Part shown: positions 9,276-17,422 of the stretch, piece after piece | Layout: each line of letters begins with the position of its first letter | Position numbering within the stretch: position 1 is the first letter of the stretch | Assembly (NCBI GenBank): GCA_049650345.1 | Contig: JBARZY010000084.1 | Span: 1 to 64,000 of the forward strand | DNA: 64,000 nt | DNA from: Glaciecola sp049650345 | GTDB taxonomy: Bacteria > Pseudomonadota > Gammaproteobacteria > Enterobacterales > Alteromonadaceae | Direction of reading: 5' to 3' | Position numbers and translations under genes: made by a program | Notes under the pieces: model-generated | What the model was told of the DNA's origin: nothing | What the model saw: only the letters and a program-made list of their open reading frames with translations | The model's database searches: none

Positions 9276-9307
9276 TGTTCCCACTCAAGGAAAAGGTAAG
9301 TACCAAC

Positions 9308-10537
9308 ATGAGCAAAAAGTCATTAGCCAAAAATAAAATCCGCATTCTATTATTAGAAGGCTTGCACCAAAGTGCGCTTGAAACCTTCGAGGCAAATGGA
9401 TATACCAACGTTGAGTCCTTAAAAACCTCATTACCTGAAGACGAACTGATTGAGAAAATAAAAGATGCACACTTTGTGGGTATTCGTTCTCGCACACAGC
9501 TCACTGAAAATGTGTTTGCTGCGGCGAAAAAACTCATTGGCGTAGGCTGTTTTTGTATTGGTACTAACCAAGTTGATTTACTGGCTGCGCAAAAGCGCGG
9601 CATTGTGGTATTCAACGCACCGTTTTCAAATACGCGCTCTGTAGCTGAGTTAGTGCTTGGTCAAATTATTCTATTGCTTCGCGGCGTACCGCAAAAAAAT
9701 GCAAAAGCGCATCGTGGTGAATGGGAAAAGAGTGCTGTTGATAGTTACGAAGCGCGTGGTAAAACACTGGGGATTATAGGTTATGGTCATATTGGAACAC
9801 AGCTAAGCATACTTGCCGAGCACTTGGGCATGCGTGTGCAGTTTTACGATATTGAAGATAAGCTAGTGCTAGGGAATTCAACACAAGTTAAAACGCTTGA
9901 AGCGCTGCTAAGCACCTCCGACGTGGTTAGCTTGCATGTGCCTGAAACCGAGCACACTCAAAATATGATTGGCGAACAAGAGCTTGCCCAAATGAAGCAA
10001 GGCGCAATACTTATTAATGCTGCTCGCGGCACGGTAATTGATATAGACGCCCTTACCCAAGCACTGCGCAGTGGCAAACTAAATGGCGCGGCCATTGATG
10101 TATTCCCGGTTGAACCAAAATCAAACAGTGAAGAATTTGTATCGCCGCTGCGTGAATTTGATAACTGCATATTAACGCCACATGTAGGTGGTTCAACCCA
10201 AGAAGCGCAGCAAAACATTGGTATAGAAGTGGCGGGTAAGTTGGTGAAATACAGCGACAATGGATCTACCTTGTCGGCCGTTAACTTCCCTGAAGTATCA
10301 TTGCCTTCACACACTAACCGTTCGCGTTTGTTGCATGTTCACGTTAACCGCCCTGGTGTGCTAACACAAATTAACCAAGCCTTTGCCGACAAATCAATTA
10401 ACATTGCCGCGCAGTACCTGCAAACGGATGAGAACATTGGTTATGTAGTGGTAGATATTGATGCCGCTAATGCTGATGAAGGTCTTGCCCAGCTAAGCGC
10501 AATTGAAGGCACAATTAAGACGCGCTTGTTGCACTAG
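9308..10537 (+). CDS. serA: D-3-phosphoglycerate dehydrogenase
   Basis: A 409-residue first enzyme of serine synthesis, close to E. coli SerA (410). It has an N-terminal substrate domain, the NAD-binding GIIGYGHIGTQLSILAEHLGM segment, AARGTVID, the catalytic histidine in TPHVGGSTQEAQ, and a C-terminal ACT domain from about residue 335 (HVNRPGVLTQINQAF) that senses serine. The ATG at 9308 follows AAGGAAAAGG; a TTG 33 nt upstream is in frame but poorer. The GCFCIGTNQVD motif is typical of the gammaproteobacterial type. A MetJ-type site upstream suggests a link to methionine and one-carbon supply. Confidence 0.96.
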   Translation: MSKKSLAKNKIRILLLEGLHQSALETFEANGYTNVESLKTSLPEDELIEKIKDAHFVGIRSRTQLTENVFAAAKKLIGVGCFCIGTNQVDLLAAQKRGIVVFNAPFSNTRSVAELVLGQIILLLRGVPQKNAKAHRGEWEKSAVDSYEARGKTLGIIGYGHIGTQLSILAEHLGMRVQFYDIEDKLVLGNSTQVKTLEALLSTSDVVSLHVPETEHTQNMIGEQELAQMKQGAILINAARGTVIDIDALTQALRSGKLNGAAIDVFPVEPKSNSEEFVSPLREFDNCILTPHVGGSTQEAQQNIGIEVAGKLVKYSDNGSTLSAVNFPEVSLPSHTNRSRLLHVHVNRPGVLTQINQAFADKSINIAAQYLQTDENIGYVVVDIDAANADEGLAQLSAIEGTIKTRLLH

Positions 10538-10600
10538 CAATGAAGCCGTTCTTGCAGGCGGCTCCGTTGTTGCAGGCCGCTTCGTCACTAATGCAGTCTT

Positions 10601-10693
10601 CGTCATTACCGCGCAGGCGGTAATCTCCCAAACACTGTTTTGTGGATACAACGAAGAGTATCGCGCGAGATTCCCACTTTCGTGGGAATGACG
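10601..10693. repeat. REP-like inverted hairpin pair
   Basis: Two related palindromic units face each other between the convergent serA and DUF481 genes. Unit one (10601-10626) contains the perfect 20-base hairpin ATTACCGCGCAGGCGGTAAT. Unit two (10668-10693) contains ATTCCCACTTTCGTGGGAAT. Read from its own strand, unit two aligns with unit one over GTCATT-CC-CG-A-G-GG-AATCTC. The arrangement resembles bacterial interspersed mosaic elements (paired REPs), spread by RAYT transposases. It may also terminate or protect both transcripts. No RAYT gene is in the window. Confidence 0.7.
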
Positions 10694-10697
10694 CATC

Positions 10698-11438
10698 TTA
10701 AAAGAAGCTATAAACCAAGGTTACTGCAGTTTCGGTGTCTAGTTTATCAACGCCAACACCTACATCGGTATTGTGGTCAAACTTAAGCGACAATTTCATT
10801 GATAAACCGCCACCAATTTTCGCCGACAATGCGCTTTCTGCACGTGATTTGGTATTGTCAGAGCCTACTTCTGTACTGAACGTTTGGGTAAAGCGAGCTG
10901 ACTCTGAAATAGTCCATTTGTAGTTAAGTGCCGCACGAACAATCAAACCATTAACGCTGTTGTCGTCTAGGTCTTTAGCGAATGAATAACCCGGACCCAC
11001 ACTGTAATCAAAACTACTGACTTCATCGCTCCATAATTTTTCATTCCAACCACCGGCTACCGTTGACTGATATTTAAAGTTACTAAAACGGTCGTCTTCG
11101 TATGAGGCGAAGGCAAATAAACGGTGATCAGGATTTTCTAATTTATAGTTACCTTGTGCTGATGCAAAGAATTTTTGCGCTGAGGTTTGCTCAACTTCTT
11201 CGCCGTCGGCATTTTCAACAGTATCTTTCTTATAAAGGCCTTCAATAAGGTACTCGTTACTCCATGACTCAAGCTCTTGCTTAGCATTAATACCGGCGCT
11301 CGCAGACGTAGTTTCGGTGTTACCAGAGGTAAAAATAAAGCCAAACTCGCCGTCCATTGTGAGGTCTTTTTCCTCAGCTATAACGGTAGTGGTGCCCATT
11401 GCTAATAATAAAGATGCTGCAACTAAGTGTTTTTTCAT
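10698..11438 (-). CDS. DUF481 outer-membrane protein (first of a tandem pair)
   Basis: A 246-residue protein with a clear signal peptide (MKKHLVAASLLLAMGTTTVIA) and a body of alternating amphipathic strands ending in VTLVYSFF. A C-terminal phenylalanine is the usual signal for outer-membrane beta-barrel insertion. GEFGFIFTSGNTETTSASAG and DHRLFAFASYEDDRFSNF are typical of the DUF481 family (E. coli YdiY). The function is unknown; a barrel of about 12 strands is likely. AAAGGAAG precedes the ATG. It is paralogous to the next gene upstream, 176 nt away, suggesting local duplication. Confidence 0.85.
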   Translation of the reverse strand: MKKHLVAASLLLAMGTTTVIAEEKDLTMDGEFGFIFTSGNTETTSASAGINAKQELESWSNEYLIEGLYKKDTVENADGEEVEQTSAQKFFASAQGNYKLENPDHRLFAFASYEDDRFSNFKYQSTVAGGWNEKLWSDEVSSFDYSVGPGYSFAKDLDDNSVNGLIVRAALNYKWTISESARFTQTFSTEVGSDNTKSRAESALSAKIGGGLSMKLSLKFDHNTDVGVGVDKLDTETAVTLVYSFF

Positions 11439-11614
11439 GTCACTTCCTTTTATGTAGTGTCCAAATAGCCGTTTATAACGAAAAAATACAAACGAATGAT
11501 AAGTAATAAAATTTTCGGCATTTTAATCAATTACATGATTATAGCAAGGTAAAGCGAGTAATTTAGGGCATTTCAAACGGTTTGAAGGTTAATTAACTAC
11601 TTTAAGCTATATAA

Positions 11615-12466
11615 TTAGAAAAATTGATACACCATGGATACACTGGTTTGCGTGGACACCCTACTGTCTTCATTAGACACATTATCATTAAGCACTAACT
11701 CAAAACTCAATTTCATGGCTAGGTCGCCAAACACGCGGGCAGAGATGGAAGACTGCGCTCGGGCTTTTGTAAGCTCTTGTCCAAGCTCAGCTGATAGCAT
11801 TTGTTTAAACTGCGAGAACTTACTGAATTTATAATCGAAAAATACGGTGCCTCGAACAATCATTTCTTGCAGTTTAGTGTTGGTACGTTCTTGCACCAGT
11901 GAACTGTACCCCGGTCCAATGCTATAACGAAACTCAGAATGTTTCTCCTTCCACAAAACTTGGCTCCAACCAACCACCGCTGTAGCTTGGTCGCGCAAAC
12001 GATTGAATTGATTGTCATCGTATTCTACATAAGCAAATAGTCTGTGGTTAGGGTCGCTTAGCTTGTAGTCAAATTGACCAGAAATCTCAATGCGTGTGGT
12101 TTCGATACTATTCGCATCTTGAAAGGAATTAGTGCGCTGCATAAATTGGGATGCGTAATTATTGCTCCAATTAGGCGTATCGTGGCGACCTTCTAAGGCC
12201 AGTTTAATCATGCTGGTATCGGTATTGCCCGTTGCGATAAGTACACCGGCCTCACCAGCTAAAGCAAAGGGTTTACGTTTTTTGGTGTGTTTTTCGTGCA
12301 ACGCAAACAGTGCGTCTATAAGGTCGGTTTCAGCGCTCGGATCTTTAAAAAAATCGGCGGCATTACCGTTATCTTGATCAAGAATTTCGCCACCGCAGAC
12401 AGGTGCAATCAACATGCACATGAAAGTACAAACAACAGTATATTTAATTAATTTTGATAATAACAT
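11615..12466 (-). CDS. DUF481 outer-membrane protein (second of a tandem pair)
   Basis: A 283-residue relative of the neighbouring DUF481 protein. It has a hydrophobic N-terminal signal (about residues 1-25, with a Cys-rich end), an extra soluble stretch (residues 26-65, rich in D, E and K), then the same barrel pattern: LIATGNTDTSMIKLALEGR, DPNHRLFAYVEYDDNQFNRL, FRYSIGPGYS and the terminal SVSMVYQFF. The terminal Phe again fits outer-membrane insertion. The ribosome site is weak (GAAACG). The two proteins align through the barrel but differ clearly, so the duplication is old. Function unknown. Confidence 0.82.
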   Translation of the reverse strand: MLLSKLIKYTVVCTFMCMLIAPVCGGEILDQDNGNAADFFKDPSAETDLIDALFALHEKHTKKRKPFALAGEAGVLIATGNTDTSMIKLALEGRHDTPNWSNNYASQFMQRTNSFQDANSIETTRIEISGQFDYKLSDPNHRLFAYVEYDDNQFNRLRDQATAVVGWSQVLWKEKHSEFRYSIGPGYSSLVQERTNTKLQEMIVRGTVFFDYKFSKFSQFKQMLSAELGQELTKARAQSSISARVFGDLAMKLSFELVLNDNVSNEDSRVSTQTSVSMVYQFF

Positions 12467-12504
12467 TAGCGCGTTTCAATATGGTAGAACGCGCTTATTG
12501 ATTA

Positions 12505-13326
12505 TTAATTGATGAGCTGTGCTATTTTGCCAGTCTCGGATTGCGCGAACTGTAGAATAATATCATATTCATAGTCTTCTAATCCAATGCATTCTACTGC
12601 TTGACTATGCAAGTTATTGGCTTTTATTAAGTCTTGGCCCTCTTGTTTCGCAGCCATAGTTGCGGCCAGGTATAACACGGCTTCATCGATAGACAATGCT
12701 TGATGGTCAAACAAAGAGAGGTTGCTCATCGCCATATATAGGTTTTCGGGTAAACGCCATGAGCTTAAAATAATACCTGAACAACTCGCAAAGGTGAAAC
12801 CGTAGACGCTACGCTGAGCCTCTAGCGGTAATGTAGTATCTAGTAAGGTTTTGTACTGCATGTACTTTAGCGGTAGCTTTGTGGCACAGACTAGTTCGGC
12901 AAAATGCATAAGAATACCCATGACAAAAAACCGCTCTGAGCCCCGTTGCTGTAGCTGTTGTGAAATGGTGCGCGCAATGAGTCCTGTGGCAACTGACTTT
13001 TCCCAAAAAGAAGAGAAATCTATTTGCTCGTTTTGCACCGACTTAAACGCCAAATTTGCGGTTTCAGCCATACTTATATTATAAGCGGCTTCGCCACCTA
13101 TAATACTCAACGCTTTTGCTATGCTGGTTACCTGAGATGGAAAACGAAACAGAGAGCTATTTGCCAGTTTCAATACTTTAGCGCTTAGCGACGGATCATG
13201 TGACATCACCTGCGCAATGTCGTCATTATCTTTACGAGGGTCGTCTAAAATCTCGCGAAGCTTTAAACAAGTGTCGGGCAAGGTGAAACTTTTGTTTGCG
13301 AATTTTATTAGCGGTGTCATCGACAT
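12505..13326 (-). CDS. HDOD domain protein
   Basis: A 273-residue single-domain HDOD protein. FTLPDTCLKLREILDDPRKDNDDIAQVMSHDPSLSAKVLKLANSSLF and ALSIIGGEAAYNI are the classic HDOD opening, a helical fold related to HD phosphohydrolases but without the HD metal residues. Such proteins act in signalling, often tied to cyclic-di-GMP or stress, with no known catalytic activity. The start at 13326 follows GGAGAG. No sensor or output domain is attached. It stands alone between the DUF481 pair and a DUF1289 gene, so no partner can be named. Confidence 0.88.
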   Translation of the reverse strand: MSMTPLIKFANKSFTLPDTCLKLREILDDPRKDNDDIAQVMSHDPSLSAKVLKLANSSLFRFPSQVTSIAKALSIIGGEAAYNISMAETANLAFKSVQNEQIDFSSFWEKSVATGLIARTISQQLQQRGSERFFVMGILMHFAELVCATKLPLKYMQYKTLLDTTLPLEAQRSVYGFTFASCSGIILSSWRLPENLYMAMSNLSLFDHQALSIDEAVLYLAATMAAKQEGQDLIKANNLHSQAVECIGLEDYEYDIILQFAQSETGKIAQLIN

Positions 13327-13430
13327 ATGTAACTCTCCATTTGAGCGGTGAGTATACGAAAATAGTAGCCTTACTTGGGTAACTAAAATGATACGTGATA
13401 CGCAGCATTAATACCTTAACCAAGCAATAA

Positions 13431-13673
13431 TTAAAACAAGTCACCTTGCTGGAAGTGAGGATCAGATACCAATTTGCCTTTGTTGCGAGCTTGATAAGAT
13501 TTTTTGCGACGGTTACAGGCTTTCACAATAACGCGCTTTGTAGCATCATCAACGCCATGCCAATGCTGCCGTTCTTCTCTACTGCGGAAACAGCCCACGC
13601 AATACCCGCGCGGTCCAGATTGGCACACGCCAATACAAGGGCTAGGTATATTAAAAAACTCTAACTGCTGCAT
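13431..13673 (-). CDS. DUF1289 family small cysteine-rich protein
   Basis: An 80-residue protein of the DUF1289 (YdhL-like) family. The motif SPCIGVCQSGPRGYCVGCFRS carries four cysteines (CxxxC, then CxxC) that probably bind a metal, followed by REERQHWHGVDDATKRVIV, the standard continuation. A basic C-terminal tail follows. Function is not known. It is about 100 nt upstream of the HDOD gene on the same strand and could share its transcript. Confidence 0.85.
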   Translation of the reverse strand: MQQLEFFNIPSPCIGVCQSGPRGYCVGCFRSREERQHWHGVDDATKRVIVKACNRRKKSYQARNKGKLVSDPHFQQGDLF

Positions 13674-13785
13674 GTAATAAAAACGCGTTTAAAAAAAGTA
13701 TTGCATTATAAGCACTTTTTCGTGGCTTTAGCTAGTTTTGTAAGCCGCAAGCCATTGCTTACATAAATATACATAGTTTACAGGC

Positions 13786-13818
13786 ATAAAAAAACCAACG
13801 TATAACGTTGGTTTTTAT
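13786..13818 (-). terminator. Intrinsic terminator after lpd
   Basis: On the minus strand, AACCAACGTTATACGTTGGTT folds into a 9-bp stem followed by a T-run. It begins about 20 nt after the lpd stop and closes the aceE-aceF-lpd transcript. An A-run on the other side makes it potentially bidirectional. Confidence 0.88.
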
Positions 13819-13837
13819 CAGTGCATATCAAGCGTAC

Positions 13838-15262
13838 TTACTTCTTCTTTTTAGCTTTGGCATTTGGCATATCAGTGATGCTGCCTTCGAAGATTTCTGC
13901 CGCTAAACCAATTGATTCGTTCAACGTTGGGTGAGCATGAATAGTTAAACCTACGTCTTCTGCGTCGGCACCCATCTCAATTGCTAGGCCAATTTCGCCC
14001 AGCATTTCACCTGCGTTGGTACCAATAATAGCCCCACCAATTACACGGCCAGAGTCTTTTTCAAAGATCATTTTGGTCATGCCGTCGGTTGCTGCTGATG
14101 CAATAGCACGGCCTGATGCAGCCCATGGGAACACAGACGCTTCGTAACTAATACCTTGTTCTTTCGCTTCTTTTTCAGTTAAACCAACCCAAGCAATTTC
14201 TGGCTCAGTATAGGCTACCGAAGGAATACACTTAGGATCAAAGTAGTGCTTTTTACCTGAGATAACTTCTGCTGCTACGTGCCCTTCATGCACAGCTTTA
14301 TGTGCAAGCATAGGCTGGCCAACTAAATCACCAATAGCAAAAATGTTAGATACGTTGGTACGCATTTGCTTATCAACGTTAATGAAACCACGCTCATCAA
14401 CTTTTACGCCTGCTTTTTCAGCATCAACTAATGAACCGTTTGGACGACGACCCACTGCCACTAATACGCGGTCGTAGCGCACTGGCTCAGCAGGGGCTTG
14501 TTTGCCTTCAAAGCTAACGTATACGCCATCTTCTTTTGATTCAACCGCTGTTACTTTGGTTTCTAGCATGGTGTTGAATTTGTTTTTGATTGTCTTCATG
14601 TAGACTTTCATGATGTCTTTGTCGGCAGCAGGCACTAACTGGTCTAAAAACTCAACCACGTCAATTTGCGAACCTAAGGCGTGGTATACAGTACCCATTT
14701 CAAGACCAATAATACCACCACCAAGAATTAGCATTTTTTCAGGAATATCTTTCATTTCCAATGCGCCGGTACTGTCAATAATGCGCTCGTCATCATTTGG
14801 TACAAACGGCAATGCTACAGGCTCAGAACCAGCTGCAATAATTGCGTTTTCGAAGTTAATCGTAGTGGTGCCGTTTTCACCTTCTACAACCAAGGTGTTT
14901 GCACCAGTGAACTTACCGTAACCTTGTACATGTTCAACTTTGCGCATTTTAGACATACCCGATAAACCTTTAGTTAACTGGCTTACTACCGAGTCTTTCC
15001 AACCGCGGATTTTGTCTAAATCGAAGGTAGGCTCGCCAAAGGTTACACCATGACTAGACAAGTGCTTAGCTTCTTGGATAACTTTTGCTACGTGCAATAA
15101 TGCTTTTGATGGGATACAACCTACGTTCAAACATACGCCGCCCAATGTACCACGTGCATCTACTAGCACGGTGTCAACGCCTAAATCGGCAGCTCTAAAC
15201 GCGGCTGAATAACCGCCAGGACCCGCACCAAGTACCACAAGTTGTGTTTTAATTTCGCTCAT
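13838..15262 (-). CDS. lpd: Dihydrolipoamide dehydrogenase (E3)
   Basis: A 474-residue flavoprotein, the same length as E. coli Lpd, that reoxidises lipoyl groups of pyruvate and 2-oxoglutarate dehydrogenases with NAD+. FAD motif GAGPGGYSAAFRAADLG is at 12-28, the redox disulfide GGVCLNVGCIPSK gives C44 and C49, the NAD motif is GGGIIGLEMG, and the active-site HPTLNE (H444, E449) is near the C-terminus. The ATG at 15262 gives the exact family N-terminus MSEIKTQ. An unusual lysine-rich end (KAKKKK) closes it. A 181-nt gap from aceF leaves room for its own promoter. Confidence 0.97.
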   Translation of the reverse strand: MSEIKTQLVVLGAGPGGYSAAFRAADLGVDTVLVDARGTLGGVCLNVGCIPSKALLHVAKVIQEAKHLSSHGVTFGEPTFDLDKIRGWKDSVVSQLTKGLSGMSKMRKVEHVQGYGKFTGANTLVVEGENGTTTINFENAIIAAGSEPVALPFVPNDDERIIDSTGALEMKDIPEKMLILGGGIIGLEMGTVYHALGSQIDVVEFLDQLVPAADKDIMKVYMKTIKNKFNTMLETKVTAVESKEDGVYVSFEGKQAPAEPVRYDRVLVAVGRRPNGSLVDAEKAGVKVDERGFINVDKQMRTNVSNIFAIGDLVGQPMLAHKAVHEGHVAAEVISGKKHYFDPKCIPSVAYTEPEIAWVGLTEKEAKEQGISYEASVFPWAASGRAIASAATDGMTKMIFEKDSGRVIGGAIIGTNAGEMLGEIGLAIEMGADAEDVGLTIHAHPTLNESIGLAAEIFEGSITDMPNAKAKKKK

Positions 15263-15443
15263 TTTATGTACGACCTCAATTTTTGTGTCTAATTGCAGCA
15301 TATGTTAAAGCAAATATGCTGCTAAAGCACCCCGTATGTGTTTGTGAGAGTTAAGATTATTAACTGCAAACACTACGCGGTATTCAATGTTCGTTTAAGT
15401 TATGCCTGCAATGAACAGGCATAAGCTATTTACTTAGTTATGC

Positions 15444-17408
15444 CTACAGCAATATGCGACGGATATCGGCCAAGCAATCAGATAAATGCACAGCAAATTT
15501 TGCAGCAAGTGCACCATCAATTACGCGGTGATCATACGACAACGACAGCGGCAACATTAAGCGAGGCTGGAACTCTTTACCATCCCACTTTGGTTTGATT
15601 TCGCTTTTTGATACACCCAAAATAGCCACATCAGGGGCATTTACAATTGGCGTAAACGCTGTACCGCCAATGCCACCTAAGCTTGATATGGTAAAACAAC
15701 TGCCTTGCATATCAGGCGCTTTTAACTTGCCGTCTCTGGCTTTTATGCTGATTTCTGTCAACTCGCGTGATATTTCGATAATACCCTTTTTGTCAACATC
15801 ACGCACTACTGGTACCACTAGGCCACCTGGAGTGTCTACCGCTATACCAATATGGTAATACTTCTTCTGAATAAGCGATTCACCTGACTCAGACAACGAA
15901 GTATTAAACGTAGGATAGGCTTTTAAGGCATCTGCAACTGCTTTCATCATAAACACTAGCGGGGTAATTTTTACGCCCAGTTTACGTTTTTCTGCAATTT
16001 GGTTTTGTTGCTTACGGAATGTCTCTAAGTCGGTAATGTCAGCTTCTTCAAATTGCGTAACGTGAGGAATGGTTACCCAGTTACGATGCAAGTTAGGACC
16101 AGACAATTTTTGAATACGCGTTAGCGGCACTTCTTCTACTTCACCAAACTTAGCAAAGTCTACTTTAGGCGGCGGCAATACTTGTAAGCCACCCGAACCA
16201 CTGCTAACACTTGAGCCAGGCGTCATTTTAGGACGTGATAGCTCGTACTTAACATAAGATTGCACGTCTTCTTTTTGAATACGATTTTTACGACCACTGC
16301 CGCTTACCAATGACAAGTCTACGCCAAATTCACGCGCCAAACGGCGTACCGATGGTGATGCGTGAATGGTGCCGCCAGTGCTTTTTTCACCCGCCGACGG
16401 ATGATGTGGCACTGGTGGTGCTTTTGGCGCTGGAGCACTGCTTGGTGTAGGTGCACTTGCCGCTGGGGCGCTTGCTGCTTGTGCTTTTGGTGCCTCAGGT
16501 GCTGCACTGCCGGCAACTTCCATGGTCAACACTAAAGAGCCCTCAGACACTTTATCACCCACTTTTACCTTCAACGACACAATTTTACCAGCATGCGGCG
16601 CGGGCACGTCCATGGTCGCCTTGTCGGTTTCAAGGGTAATTAAGCCGTCTTCTTCGTTAATGCTGTCGCCTTCGGCTACTAGCACTTCAATGATGTCTAC
16701 GTCGGTATCACCACCAATATCAGGCACCGCGACTTCAATTACGCTTGGAGCCGCGTTGCTGGCTGGCGCACTGTTATCAGCTGGTGCGCTAGCTTCTGGC
16801 GCTGCAGCAGGTGCAGAGTCACTCGCTCCCGCATCACTACCTTGAACTTCGAGTACCAACACTAAACTGCCTTCAGATACCTTATCGCCCACGTTCACTT
16901 TCATTTCAACAATTTTACCCGCTTGCGGTGCAGGTACATCCATTGTTGCTTTGTCGGTTTCAAGGGTAATCAAGCCGTCTTCTTCAGCCACGGTATCACC
17001 GGCGCTGACTAACAATTCAATAATTTCAACGTCGGTGTCACCGCCAATGTCAGGCACGGTCACTTCTATAGTAGTGCTGCCGCTTGAACTTGGTGCTGAT
17101 GCGCTTTGCGGTGCTGCAGTTGGCTCAGGCTCAGGTGCTGCTGTTTCTGCATCAGCGCTGCTGTCGGCATTACCTGCCTCCGCTTTTGCTAACAAATCAC
17201 CTTCTTTAATTTTATCGCCTACTGCCACGCTAATTTCTTTAATAACGCCATCGAAAGGCACCGGAATATCCATGCTAGCTTTGTCACTTTCTACGGTAAC
17301 CAAAGCGGCTTCGGCTTCAACCGATTCGCCAACGCTTACGCACACTTCAATCACTTCAACTTCTTCACCGCCTACATCAGGTACGAGTATGTCTTTTAAA
17401 TCTGCCAT
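15444..17408 (-). CDS. aceF: Pyruvate dehydrogenase E2 with three lipoyl domains
   Basis: A 654-residue dihydrolipoyl acetyltransferase, the core of the pyruvate dehydrogenase complex. Three lipoyl domains carry the lipoylated lysines in DKA at K43, K153 and K263, joined by Ala/Pro/Ser-rich flexible linkers. The E3/E1-binding domain is at about 348-388 (ASPSVRRLAREFGVDL). The catalytic acyltransferase domain ends with DHRVIDG, with H627 as the catalytic histidine. Lipoyl domains 2 and 3 are nearly identical over long stretches, which suggests recent duplication or gene conversion. It starts 14 nt after aceE. Confidence 0.97.
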   Translation of the reverse strand: MADLKDILVPDVGGEEVEVIEVCVSVGESVEAEAALVTVESDKASMDIPVPFDGVIKEISVAVGDKIKEGDLLAKAEAGNADSSADAETAAPEPEPTAAPQSASAPSSSGSTTIEVTVPDIGGDTDVEIIELLVSAGDTVAEEDGLITLETDKATMDVPAPQAGKIVEMKVNVGDKVSEGSLVLVLEVQGSDAGASDSAPAAAPEASAPADNSAPASNAAPSVIEVAVPDIGGDTDVDIIEVLVAEGDSINEEDGLITLETDKATMDVPAPHAGKIVSLKVKVGDKVSEGSLVLTMEVAGSAAPEAPKAQAASAPAASAPTPSSAPAPKAPPVPHHPSAGEKSTGGTIHASPSVRRLAREFGVDLSLVSGSGRKNRIQKEDVQSYVKYELSRPKMTPGSSVSSGSGGLQVLPPPKVDFAKFGEVEEVPLTRIQKLSGPNLHRNWVTIPHVTQFEEADITDLETFRKQQNQIAEKRKLGVKITPLVFMMKAVADALKAYPTFNTSLSESGESLIQKKYYHIGIAVDTPGGLVVPVVRDVDKKGIIEISRELTEISIKARDGKLKAPDMQGSCFTISSLGGIGGTAFTPIVNAPDVAILGVSKSEIKPKWDGKEFQPRLMLPLSLSYDHRVIDGALAAKFAVHLSDCLADIRRILL

Positions 17409-17422
17409 GATTTCGTCTCCTA

